Positions 42,488 to 50,701 of a stretch of 64,000 nucleotides of DNA are shown here, in pieces. Position 1 is the stretch's first letter; every line of letters begins with the position of its first letter. The notes beneath the pieces are model-generated. The model made no database searches. It had not been told where the DNA came from and saw nothing but the letters and a program-made list of their open reading frames with translations. This DNA is from Christensenella intestinihominis (lineage in GTDB: Bacteria; Bacillota; Clostridia; Christensenellales; Christensenellaceae): assembly GCF_001678845.1 (NCBI RefSeq), contig NZ_MAIQ01000006.1, forward strand, positions 151,812 through 215,811. The letters run 5' to 3'. Made by a program: the position numbers and the translations under genes.

Positions 42488-43594
42488 ATGAAAAAATGGA
42501 TGACGGTAGTATGCTTGCTGGTCGTCGCGGCGTTTGTCTTTGCGGCATGCGCTCCGGCGGCGGAAACAACCTCACAGGCGCCGGAGAGCAGCGCGCCTGC
42601 AGAGGATGGGACGGAGGCCGGCGCAGAAGCTTCCACGGGAACGGAAGCCGCGGCAGGCAGCGGGAAACATGCAATTGTGTTCAAAAATACGGGAAACCCG
42701 TATGGTGAGAAGGAAATGGAAGGCTTTGAAAATGCCATCAAGGAAGCCGGGCAGGAAGCAATTTTAAGGGCGCCCGACCAACCGACGGCGGAAGGCCAGA
42801 TACAAATCATTGAAGAACTGATTGCACAGGGGGTTGATTCCATTACCGTAGTTGCGAACGACCCGGACGCCCTCCAGCCGGCTTTGACAAAAGCTATGCA
42901 GGCAGGGATCAAGGTAAGCGCGGTTGATTCCGGCGTAAATGCGCAGTCGAGGGAATTGTTTGTAAACCAGGCCGGTTCCGAGCTTATCGGACAGGCGCTG
43001 ATGGATGCGGCATATGATATGTGCGGCGGTTCCGGCGAATTTGCAATCCTGTCGGCAACCAGCCAGGCGACAAACCAGAATGCATGGATCGAAGCTCTCC
43101 AGAAAATCATGGAAGGCGACGAGAAATATAAGGATATGGAGCTTGTAAAGGTTGCCTACGGCGACGACCTGCGCGACAAATCCGTATCTGAAACGGAAGC
43201 GCTCCTTCAATCCTATCCGGACCTGAAATGCATTGTAGCGCCTACAACGGTGGGTATCGCCGCGGCGGGCAAGGTTTTGACGGACAAGGGACTGGCGGGC
43301 AAAGTTGCGCTGACCGGCCTCGGGCTTCCATCCGAAATGGCCGAATATATTGATAACGGCGTTTGTGAATATATGTTCCTGTGGAATCCGCTGGACCTCG
43401 GTTACCTGGCAGGTTATACGGCAATGGCGCTGACCGACGGCACAATCACGGGGGCTGCCGGCGATAAATTCGAGGCGGGAACTCTCGGTGAATATACGGT
43501 TGTGGATGCAAGCGACGGAGGCACGGAAATTATCCTGGGGCCGCCCTTCCGCTTCGATTCGGCGAACATTGCGGAATGGAAAGACGTCTATTGA
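42488..43594 (+). CDS. Sugar-binding lipoprotein, probably L-rhamnose
   Basis: About 368 residues from ATG 42488, preceded by GAGGAGG. Signal peptide with lipobox FAAC, Thr/Glu/Ala-rich linker, then a type 1 periplasmic-binding fold: IVFKNTGNPYGEKEMEGFENAIKEAGQEAI, DSITVVANDPDALQPALTKAMQAGIKVSAVDSGVN. RhaS-like by operon position. A terminator-like hairpin after the gene may lower expression of the enzymes relative to the binding protein. Confidence 0.9.
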   Translation: MKKWMTVVCLLVVAAFVFAACAPAAETTSQAPESSAPAEDGTEAGAEASTGTEAAAGSGKHAIVFKNTGNPYGEKEMEGFENAIKEAGQEAILRAPDQPTAEGQIQIIEELIAQGVDSITVVANDPDALQPALTKAMQAGIKVSAVDSGVNAQSRELFVNQAGSELIGQALMDAAYDMCGGSGEFAILSATSQATNQNAWIEALQKIMEGDEKYKDMELVKVAYGDDLRDKSVSETEALLQSYPDLKCIVAPTTVGIAAAGKVLTDKGLAGKVALTGLGLPSEMAEYIDNGVCEYMFLWNPLDLGYLAGYTAMALTDGTITGAAGDKFEAGTLGEYTVVDASDGGTEIILGPPFRFDSANIAEWKDVY

Positions 43595-43643
43595 TTGAAC
43601 AAATTCATCAAAATGCTGCAAGCAAAGCAGGGTAAGTAACAGG

Positions 43644-43679
43644 GCAGCTTGCGGGAGCGTATCCTGCAAGCTGCTTTTT
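43644..43679 (+). terminator. Intra-operon terminator between binding protein and rhaA
   Basis: GCAGCTTGC / GCAAGCTGC stem with an inner GGA/TCC, followed by five T. Only 22 bases before the rhaA start, so probably partial read-through. Confidence 0.75.
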
Positions 43680-43701
43680 ATACACAGAAAAGAGGGAAAG
43701 T

Positions 43702-44964
43702 ATGAATAATAAAAATATATCGGCACAATATGAACTGGCTAAGGAACAATTTGCCGCAACGGGCGTTGATACGGATAAGGCTCTCAATACGCTGCAGAAT
43801 GTCGAAATATCGATGCATTGCTGGCAGGGAGACGACGTAATCGGTTTTGAGGAAAGCGACCAGGGCTTGTCCGGGGGAATTATGGCAACCGGAAACTATA
43901 TGGGCCGTGCGCGTACCGCAGACGAGCTTCGGGCAGACTATGAAAAGGCGTTTTCCCTGATCCCGGGGAAACAACGGGCAAACCTGCACGCCTTCTATCT
44001 GGAAACAAATGGCAAACGTGTCGAACGGGATGAAATAGAAGCAAAATATTTTGAAAATTGGATGCAATGGGCACAGGAACAGGGAATATCGCTCGATTTT
44101 AACCCGTCCATGTTCTCGCACCCGAAGGCGGAAGGATATACGCTGGCAAGCTACGATAAAGGCATACGCGACTTCTGGATTGAGCACGGGAAGCGGTCAC
44201 GCGAGATTGGAGCTGAAATGGGCAAACGCCAGGGAAATCCATGCGTAATCAATCATTGGATGATCGATGGGAGTAAGGACGCGCCTGTTGACAGGTTCGC
44301 CCGCCGCCAGTTGTTTGCAAAAAGCATGGATGAAGTCCTTTCCAAAAAAATTTCCAAGGACTACCTGCTGGACAGCATTGAAAGCAAATTATTTGGCATC
44401 GGGCTGGAAAGCTTTACGGCAGGATCGAATGAAATGTGTCTTGGTTATGCATTGACCCGCGATATTATGGTCACCTTCGACCTCGGGCATTTCCATCCGA
44501 CTGAAAGCGTAGCGGACAAAATTTCTTCAACGCTTGTATATATGGATAAAATCCTGCTGCACACAAGCCGCGGGGTTCGTTGGGACAGCGATCACGTTGT
44601 CCTCCAGAACGACGACCTTGCGTTGCTAATGGAAGAAGTGGTACGCGCAGATGCGCTTTCCCGCGTTTGTATCGCGCTGGATTTCTTTGACGCCAGCATC
44701 AACCGTATCGCTGCATGGGTTATCGGCACACGAGCAACACAGAGGGCACTGCTGTCGGCCTTGCTTGAACCGACGGAAAAATTAAAGGAACTGGAAAGAA
44801 GCGGGGATACAACGTCGCGGCTTGCGCTTCTTGAAGAACATAAAAATATGCCGGTCAATGCGGTCTGGAACTATTTCTGCGAAAAGGACGGCGTTCCGGT
44901 CGGAAGCGCATGGCTTAATGAAGTAAAACAGTACGAAAAAAATGTACTGGACGGCAGAATCTAA
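43702..44964 (+). CDS. rhaA: L-rhamnose isomerase
   Basis: 420 residues, the usual length. Family signatures include ISMHCWQGDDVIGFE, GNYMGRARTADELRADYEKAFSLIPGKQRANLHAFYLE, FNPSMFSHPKAEGYTLAS and the metal-site stretch FDLGHFHPTESVADKISS, plus GVRWDSDHVV. Converts L-rhamnose to L-rhamnulose using a divalent metal. All sites I can recall are intact. Followed by rhaB after about 100 bases. Confidence 0.95.
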   Translation: MNNKNISAQYELAKEQFAATGVDTDKALNTLQNVEISMHCWQGDDVIGFEESDQGLSGGIMATGNYMGRARTADELRADYEKAFSLIPGKQRANLHAFYLETNGKRVERDEIEAKYFENWMQWAQEQGISLDFNPSMFSHPKAEGYTLASYDKGIRDFWIEHGKRSREIGAEMGKRQGNPCVINHWMIDGSKDAPVDRFARRQLFAKSMDEVLSKKISKDYLLDSIESKLFGIGLESFTAGSNEMCLGYALTRDIMVTFDLGHFHPTESVADKISSTLVYMDKILLHTSRGVRWDSDHVVLQNDDLALLMEEVVRADALSRVCIALDFFDASINRIAAWVIGTRATQRALLSALLEPTEKLKELERSGDTTSRLALLEEHKNMPVNAVWNYFCEKDGVPVGSAWLNEVKQYEKNVLDGRI

Positions 44965-44977
44965 TCAATAAAGGGTG

Positions 44978-45005
44978 GCGCGGCCTGCCCGCCTTATGGC
45001 CGCGC
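44978..45005 (+). repeat. GC-rich hairpin between rhaA and rhaB
   Basis: GCGCGGCC and GGCCGCGC pair perfectly, with extra G-C/T-A pairs outside. No T-run; probably an mRNA stability element. Confidence 0.45.
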
Positions 45006-45062
45006 TACTCTGATATGCAATATAGCGAAAATATAACGAAACAGGAACAAGGGGTAGAAGCT

Positions 45063-46556
45063 ATGGAAACGAAAAGGCACCTGGCGTTCGATTTTGGCGC
45101 GGAAAGCGGCCGTGCTGTCGTCGGGACGCTCAAAGACGGAAAATTGACAATGGAAGAGCTTCACCGCTTCCCGACCCAAAGCATGTTCATATATGGGTCG
45201 CTGCGGTGGAATATATATAGGTTCTATGAAGAAATCGTTACAGGACTGCGAAAATATACGGCAAAATACGGCAGTGCGCTTGAGAGCATTGGCGTGGATA
45301 CTTGGGGTGTGGATTACGGCTTCCTGAAGGGAGACGGGACCCTTTTGGAAATTCCCTACCAATACCGGGACGACCGTACAAACGGCACGGCGGAAATTAT
45401 AGATAAGGCGATGGGAAATCGTGCCGTATACGATATTACGGGTATCCAATTTATGACAATCAACACCCTGAACCAAATGGTTGCGGTAAAACGGGATACG
45501 CCGGAGCGGTTTGATGAAGCGCACGATATGCTGTTTATTGGCGATATCCTGCACTATTTGCTGGGCGGAAAGAAAACGGCGGAATTTACAGTAGCGTCTA
45601 CGTCGCAGATGCTCGACGCCTTTCAAAAGGACTGGTCGCCCGGACTTCTTCGGAAATTTGGATTTCCGGATAAGCTGAAAAGCAGGATCGTTTTTGCCGG
45701 GGACGTACTTGGCACGATCAATACGGAGCTGGCGAAAGAGGTTGGGCTGAGCGAAACGGTGAAAATCGTTACCCCGGCGGTACACGATACGGCCAGCGCG
45801 GCGGCTGCGATTCCTGCCGAAGGGGAAAAGTGGGCCTATATCAGCTCGGGAACATGGTGCATGGTCGGCGTTGAGACCGGAGAACCGGTAATCAACGATG
45901 CGAGCTATGAAATGAATATCTCCAATTCCGGCGGAGCGCTGGGAAAGAATTTATTCCTGAAAAATGTTATGGGGCTTTGGATCATCCAGCAGTGTAAAAA
46001 AGCATGGAACAAAAAATATCCGGAACTTGGATATCCCGGGATCGTAGAAAAAGCGGTTAATGCCAAGCCGTTTGCGGGCTTTATTGATCCGGATGACGCT
46101 TTGTTTTTCGCACCCCAGGATAATATTGCGGCAATCCGGGAATATCTGGACAAAACCGGGCAAACCGGCGTGGACACCGGGGATATCGGGACCGTAGCAC
46201 GTATTGTATATGAAAGCCTTGCGTTTAAATACCGCTATGTAGTAGACAGACTAAAAGCCGCAACCGGACAGGAAGTGGAGGTGCTGCATATTATCGGCGG
46301 CGGCACTAAGAACGCCCTGCTGAACCAGTTTTCTGCAAATGCGCTGGGCTTCCGGGTGAAGGCGGGCCCGGCCGAGGCGACTGCGACCGGGAATCTGCTG
46401 CTGCAGGCATATGGATGCGGGGAAGTGGGTTCCTTGCAGGAAATCCGGGAGATTGTCAGGGCTTCCAATGAAATGGAAGTATTTGAACCGGAACGAGAAA
46501 CGGCCGGGGAATGGACGCGCGCCTATGAACAGTTCAAAACGGTGTGCGGTTTGTAA
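45063..46556 (+). CDS. rhaB: Rhamnulokinase
   Basis: About 497 residues from ATG 45063. FGGY-family kinase: N-terminal phosphate loop LAFDFGAESGRAVVG, sugar-binding VDTWGVDYGFL, PYQYRDDRTNGT, central SSGTWCMVGVE and C-terminal ATP site HIIGGGTKNALLNQFSANALG. Phosphorylates L-rhamnulose at O-1. The rhamnulose-1-phosphate aldolase expected next is not in this window. FIST-domain gene follows 21 bases later. Confidence 0.94.
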   Translation: METKRHLAFDFGAESGRAVVGTLKDGKLTMEELHRFPTQSMFIYGSLRWNIYRFYEEIVTGLRKYTAKYGSALESIGVDTWGVDYGFLKGDGTLLEIPYQYRDDRTNGTAEIIDKAMGNRAVYDITGIQFMTINTLNQMVAVKRDTPERFDEAHDMLFIGDILHYLLGGKKTAEFTVASTSQMLDAFQKDWSPGLLRKFGFPDKLKSRIVFAGDVLGTINTELAKEVGLSETVKIVTPAVHDTASAAAAIPAEGEKWAYISSGTWCMVGVETGEPVINDASYEMNISNSGGALGKNLFLKNVMGLWIIQQCKKAWNKKYPELGYPGIVEKAVNAKPFAGFIDPDDALFFAPQDNIAAIREYLDKTGQTGVDTGDIGTVARIVYESLAFKYRYVVDRLKAATGQEVEVLHIIGGGTKNALLNQFSANALGFRVKAGPAEATATGNLLLQAYGCGEVGSLQEIREIVRASNEMEVFEPERETAGEWTRAYEQFKTVCGL

Positions 46557-46577
46557 TGGAGAAAGGTTTGCCGGGCT

Positions 46578-47510
46578 ATGGAAAATAAAGAGAACAGGAT
46601 CATATTTTATAATACGGGATACGACGAAACAAGGAGCGGGGCCGAATTTGGATGCGCGACACTTGGTTTCACCAGTGAACGGGGATGGGTAGAGCCGCAG
46701 GAAGGCGCGGCGCTGGAATTGCCCTATCGGGTAAAAGGAGCTGTTTTCCACGGGAATATGGAGCCGACAATTCAAAACATCAAGGCGTATGCACGCGGAG
46801 GGAAAGCGGTAAAAGGCGGCATCCTGTTTTTGGGAAACTGCGGCGGGGAAGAAGCGTTTATCGAACAATTGGGTAGCATTTATCCGGGAATTCCATTTGT
46901 CGGCGGAAGCCCCGCGATTGGGGAAGATAGCCGTGTGGGACGTATGCTGCCTGAAAACGGCGAGGTCTCAATCTTACTGATTACGGATGAGCGATACGAC
47001 CTTGAAGTGGAGTATTGTAATGTGCACCGGGAGACAGTTGGCTTTGTAAAAGTCTGCGGCACCGATTCGCGCTATATTGAGACGGTTGAAGTGGATGGAG
47101 CCAAAATCCGGTTTTACGACTATATCCATACCGAGGCGAAAAAGCGTGGCGTTAAAGAAGGGATACACGAGCGCATTGCCATCAGCGATCACCTGGACAG
47201 GAATATTCACCTGATACCGGATGGCGGGAATTTCATATGCGGCGCGAACCTGCCGGAGGAGCGCGGGATTCTTGTGCGCTACACGGACAAACAAAATGTT
47301 TTTAAGGCAATGGAGGCTTTCTATGCGTCGGAAGATTCCGTTATATTCGGCTGTGCGGGCATAAAATCTATGCTGGACGGCCAAACGTTTATAACCGGGA
47401 AAAATTCAGCCGGCCTGTTTATGTTCGGAGAGGTCGCATTCCTTAACGGAAGTTCACAGTTTGCCAATCTGATGCTGGCGAAGATGAAATTCCTGAGAAA
47501 GGGGAACTGA
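46578..47510 (+). CDS. FIST-domain-like protein in the rhamnose operon
   Basis: 310 residues, no signal peptide. N-terminal part (about 60-160) resembles FIST_N: KGGILFLGNCGGEEAF, YPGIPFVGGSPAIGEDSRVGRML. The C-terminal part has the FIST_C pattern SVIFGCAGIKSMLDG ... SAGLFMFGEVAFLNGSSQFANLMLAKMKF. FIST proteins are thought to be small-ligand sensors and are usually fused or next to signalling domains. Here it stands alone at the end of a rhamnose operon, 21 bases after rhaB and before a strong terminator. A sensor or a metabolic role for a rhamnose product is inference. Confidence 0.7.
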   Translation: MENKENRIIFYNTGYDETRSGAEFGCATLGFTSERGWVEPQEGAALELPYRVKGAVFHGNMEPTIQNIKAYARGGKAVKGGILFLGNCGGEEAFIEQLGSIYPGIPFVGGSPAIGEDSRVGRMLPENGEVSILLITDERYDLEVEYCNVHRETVGFVKVCGTDSRYIETVEVDGAKIRFYDYIHTEAKKRGVKEGIHERIAISDHLDRNIHLIPDGGNFICGANLPEERGILVRYTDKQNVFKAMEAFYASEDSVIFGCAGIKSMLDGQTFITGKNSAGLFMFGEVAFLNGSSQFANLMLAKMKFLRKGN

Positions 47511-47548
47511 ATATCAAAAGGACGGATTTACTGCAGTATAATTGAAGG

Positions 47549-47586
47549 CAATAAAAACCAGGTCCCAATGGACCTGGTTTTTATTG
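47549..47586. terminator. Bidirectional terminator
   Basis: Perfect 17-bp stem CAATAAAAACCAGGTCC / GGACCTGGTTTTTATTG with loop CAAT, between the FIST gene (+) and rhaM (-). Confidence 0.93.
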
Positions 47587-47622
47587 TAGCTTCGCTTGAT
47601 GCGAGGGAGAAACGTATCGGAA

Positions 47623-47940
47623 CTATTCCAGGTAGAAGATTTCATCTAAATATTCGATAGGCTCTTCGGAACCAAGATCGAAACTCCCTTCCACCATTTT
47701 GGATGTAATTGCGTTCCAACGTCTGCAGTCCTCGTCATTATCCATATATTGCATCGCTTTCTGTACGTCGTCACATTCAAATACATAGAAAAACTGTAGC
47801 CCATTCCTGAAAATAGAATAGTTTTTGATACCCGCTTTGCGGTGTGCTTCCATGATTTCAGGCCAGGGTTCGCGGTGCATGCGTACATATTCGTCAATGC
47901 AATCTTCCTTTATATACCAAATCCAAGCGTATTTTTTCAT
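47623..47940 (-). CDS. rhaM: L-rhamnose mutarotase
   Basis: 105 residues from ATG 47940, which has CGGAGG upstream; longer readings start without a site. Typical RhaM: MKKYAWIWYIKEDCIDEYVRMHREPWPEIMEAHRKAGIKNYSIFRNGLQFFYVFECDD ... YLDEIFYL, with the active-site His in the first part (HREPWPEI). Interconverts anomers of L-rhamnose. It is downstream of the AraC regulator on the minus strand and convergent with the rhamnose operon. Confidence 0.92.
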   Translation of the reverse strand: MKKYAWIWYIKEDCIDEYVRMHREPWPEIMEAHRKAGIKNYSIFRNGLQFFYVFECDDVQKAMQYMDNDEDCRRWNAITSKMVEGSFDLGSEEPIEYLDEIFYLE

Positions 47941-48048
47941 GCCGTTCCTCCGTTTTTTCTCCATTATAAAACAAGTCGGGGAGAATCTCCACATTGGCAC
48001 AAACAATTCGCAATTTTTTTGCATTTTATACCAATTTTAGTGACTGGA

Positions 48049-48918
48049 TTAAAAGGAGCCCTGCCGCCTGAACTGGAGAGGCGTCATCCCGACGACCTTT
48101 TTGAACGTATTAATGAAATAGCCGGTGTTCTGGAAGCCCGTATTTTCCGCGACCTCATAGATGTTCATGTCGGTAAACTTGAGGAGTTGTTTTGCGTGGT
48201 TAATCCGCGTCATACGAAGATAGTCGTTGGGCGTAAACCCAGTATATTTTTTAAATTCTTTCAGCAGGTGATATTTGCTGACCATTAAGGTTTTGGCAAA
48301 ATAATCAAGGCTCAGGTTGTCTTTGAAGTGCGTGTCAATATCTTTAATCGCCTCCTGGATATATTCGGGAATATTGGTCTTTGTGGAATAAGCCGCCCCG
48401 GACAGGATCAATATCTCGGTCAGGAGTCCCGTGATGAGCTTGGAACTGACTAGCTCCGAATACATGCTCTTTTTCTGGTTTACCTCAATCAGCTCGGTCA
48501 GATAATTGTAGACCGGTCCCACCGTACCGACGCGGATCACAGGCGTTTTTTGCCTCAAAAACTGCTGGTAATAGCTTTGCGCGGCACCACCGTTGAACTG
48601 GACCCACATCATATCCCAGCGTGCCGGGCCATGGGGCTTCAAAGAATGATACTCCATACAGTCGACAAAAAACAAATCCCCAGGCCTCAAACGATAGGTT
48701 TTGTTCTGATACTGGTAATTACTTTCCCCTGCCAATGTAAGCATTACGAGGAAAGATGCGATATCCTCGTGTTCCGTGTAATAATTGGAGAAGCATTGGA
48801 ACATTCCAATCTCCTGCACATAGAAAAAAGCCTCCCTTGCCAGCTCGCTGGGCGTATTGATGATCCAGATGGAATCTTCGGACCAATCCTTTGTGTAGTT
48901 CTTTGTTAATGTAGGCAT
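48049..48918 (-). CDS. AraC family transcriptional regulator
   Basis: About 289 residues from ATG 48918 (GGTGAT upstream). N-terminal cupin-like effector domain (YQYQNKTYRLRPGDLFFVDCMEYHSLKPHGPARWDMMWVQF). C-terminal double helix-turn-helix (LSLDYFAKTLMVSKYHLLKEFKKYTGFTPNDYLRMTRINHAKQLLKFTDMNIYEVAENTGFQNTGYFINTFKKVVGMTP). Divergent from the isomerase at 49130 and upstream of rhaM, so it probably senses rhamnose or a related deoxy- or pentose sugar and controls this locus. Confidence 0.92.
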   Translation of the reverse strand: MPTLTKNYTKDWSEDSIWIINTPSELAREAFFYVQEIGMFQCFSNYYTEHEDIASFLVMLTLAGESNYQYQNKTYRLRPGDLFFVDCMEYHSLKPHGPARWDMMWVQFNGGAAQSYYQQFLRQKTPVIRVGTVGPVYNYLTELIEVNQKKSMYSELVSSKLITGLLTEILILSGAAYSTKTNIPEYIQEAIKDIDTHFKDNLSLDYFAKTLMVSKYHLLKEFKKYTGFTPNDYLRMTRINHAKQLLKFTDMNIYEVAENTGFQNTGYFINTFKKVVGMTPLQFRRQGSF

Positions 48919-49063
48919 TTTATCACCGCAAGATATTATAATAAGTACACAACTTAAATAATTGATAAGAAATTTATACTTGATATAATTATAGTATAAA
49001 ACAAAATAGTGCTTCATTCAATATATTTCTCACAATAAACCAGTATATTCAATCAAAAAAGTA

Positions 49064-49090
49064 ACACTTTAAGAAATAGCAATAAAGTGT
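49064..49090. promoter_or_regulatory. Inverted repeat upstream of the second isomerase
   Basis: ACACTTTA (49064-49071) and TAAAGTGT (49083-49090) lie in the divergent region between the AraC gene and the isomerase, 40 bases before the isomerase start. Possible AraC-protein site. Confidence 0.45.
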
Positions 49091-49129
49091 AATATTTCTG
49101 ATACCCTAAAAAATGAAGGAGGAGAAAAA

Positions 49130-50596
49130 ATGGATATCAAAGAAGTAAAGAAAAAAGGCAAAGTCGGGCTTATGGTATGCGGACACAAAGAATACTGGCC
49201 GCAGTTTCCGGGTATGAAAGAACAGTTCATAAAAAACGCCACGGATTTTAAGAAACTGCTTGAATCCCAGGGCGTAGAAGTTATTACCTATACAAATGCA
49301 GCAGGGGATTTTATTGTAGATACAACGGAGGACGGCTATAAAGCGGGCCTTATGTTTAAGGCGGAAGATATAGACCTTCTCTTCCAGTTCAACTGCGCAT
49401 ATGTGGCTTCCGGCAAATACGTGCAGGGCATAAAGGCGGCGGGATGTCCGGTTGTTATTGTCGGTTATCAAATGTCACTTGACGTTTCCAAGGCAACTAC
49501 ATACTGGACGCATGCAGGCGGCGGCGCATGTCCGCTCCCGGAAGCTTACAACGCCCTGACACGTAGCGGAATCGAGCCGGCCGGACTTGAATACGGACAT
49601 TATCTTATTCCCGGTTTTGACGCGCGTTTCACAAAAAATATTTCTGAATGGTGCCGCGTTGCAACGGCTCTCAGGTGTATGAAAGGTTCAATTTTCGGGC
49701 ATCTTGGCCATACGTATGAAGGAATGCTCGATATGAACTTTGATCCCACCACAATAGAGCGTACCTTCGGGATTCATGTAAAAATGGTAGAAATGTGCGA
49801 GTTTGTAGATTATGTACATTCGGCAACGGATAATGAAGTAAAAAATAAGATCAAGGTGATAAGGGATACGTTTGAATTTTTGGACCCGAGCTATGATCCC
49901 ACAACAAGAAAGATTACGGACGAGGACCTTGACTGGACGGCGCGTGTTTCTGTCGGTATGGATAAACTGGTATCCAACAACCGCCTTTCCGGCGTTGCTT
50001 ACTATTACGAAGGCCTTAACAATGAATACGAAAAAGTCGCATGCAGCATGATTATTGGCAATTCGCTCCTTGTTTCAGCAGGAGTTCCCTTTGCAGGGGA
50101 ATCTGATATGAAGACATGCGTTGCTATGTATATTACAAGCTGTCTGGGATGCGGCGGTTCGTTTGCGGAATTCTGCCCCACTATATTTGAAGAAAAAATA
50201 CAGATGGTCGGGCACGATGGGCCGCATGATATCCGTATCAGCAGCGGGAAACCGCAAATGCGTGCGCTTACCACCTTTCACGGCAAAAAAGGAGAAGGCC
50301 TTTCGGTTGATTTCAGCCTGAAGGAAGGCCCTATAACAATGCTTGGCCTTTCAAGTGATATTGACGGGAATTACTCTTTCTCCGTTGCGGAAGGCGAAAG
50401 TCAGAAAGGGCCGAAACCGGCAAACGGCAACACGATGACGCGCGGATACTTCGGCGAAGGAGACATTGGCGCATTCGTAGAGGATTGGTCTTGCTCGGGG
50501 ATCAATCATCACTTCTCACTGAGCCTTGGGCACAATGCTTCCGTATTGAAGAAACTCGCAAAGACCTTGAATATTCCATTTAAACAGGTTCGCTGA
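49130..50596 (+). CDS. L-fucose/L-arabinose isomerase family protein
   Basis: 488 residues, AAGGAGG upstream. The AraA/FucI fold is indicated by the N-terminal KVGLMVCGHKEYWPQFPGMKEQF, the central SIFGHLGHTYEGMLDMNFDPT, metal-ligand segments GVPFAGESDMKTC and MVGHDGPHDIRIS, and the C-terminal NHHFSLSLGH. It interconverts an aldose and ketose. It is not obviously AraA (about 475-500, GAGEGDxKT) or FucI (about 590). In this locus it may handle L-fucose, L-arabinose or another deoxyhexose sharing the rhamnose importer. No kinase of its own is adjacent. Confidence 0.82.
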   Translation: MDIKEVKKKGKVGLMVCGHKEYWPQFPGMKEQFIKNATDFKKLLESQGVEVITYTNAAGDFIVDTTEDGYKAGLMFKAEDIDLLFQFNCAYVASGKYVQGIKAAGCPVVIVGYQMSLDVSKATTYWTHAGGGACPLPEAYNALTRSGIEPAGLEYGHYLIPGFDARFTKNISEWCRVATALRCMKGSIFGHLGHTYEGMLDMNFDPTTIERTFGIHVKMVEMCEFVDYVHSATDNEVKNKIKVIRDTFEFLDPSYDPTTRKITDEDLDWTARVSVGMDKLVSNNRLSGVAYYYEGLNNEYEKVACSMIIGNSLLVSAGVPFAGESDMKTCVAMYITSCLGCGGSFAEFCPTIFEEKIQMVGHDGPHDIRISSGKPQMRALTTFHGKKGEGLSVDFSLKEGPITMLGLSSDIDGNYSFSVAEGESQKGPKPANGNTMTRGYFGEGDIGAFVEDWSCSGINHHFSLSLGHNASVLKKLAKTLNIPFKQVR

Positions 50597-50605
50597 ACAA
50601 CAGTC

Positions 50606-50643
50606 CAAAAATCCCGGCCTTCCAACGAAGACCGGGATTTTTG
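50606..50643. terminator. Terminator after the isomerase gene
   Basis: CAAAAATCCCGG and CCGGGATTTTTG pair, with extra inner pairing. A further 10-bp repeat GAACAACAGT (50595-50604) / ACTGTTGTTC (50648-50657) encloses it, making a long compound stem. It also serves the convergent aldehyde dehydrogenase gene. Confidence 0.9.
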
Positions 50644-50701
50644 TGCTACTGTTGTTCGCAGGGCATCCGGCGGTAACCGGGGCACCCTGTCTTTATTGCT
50701 T

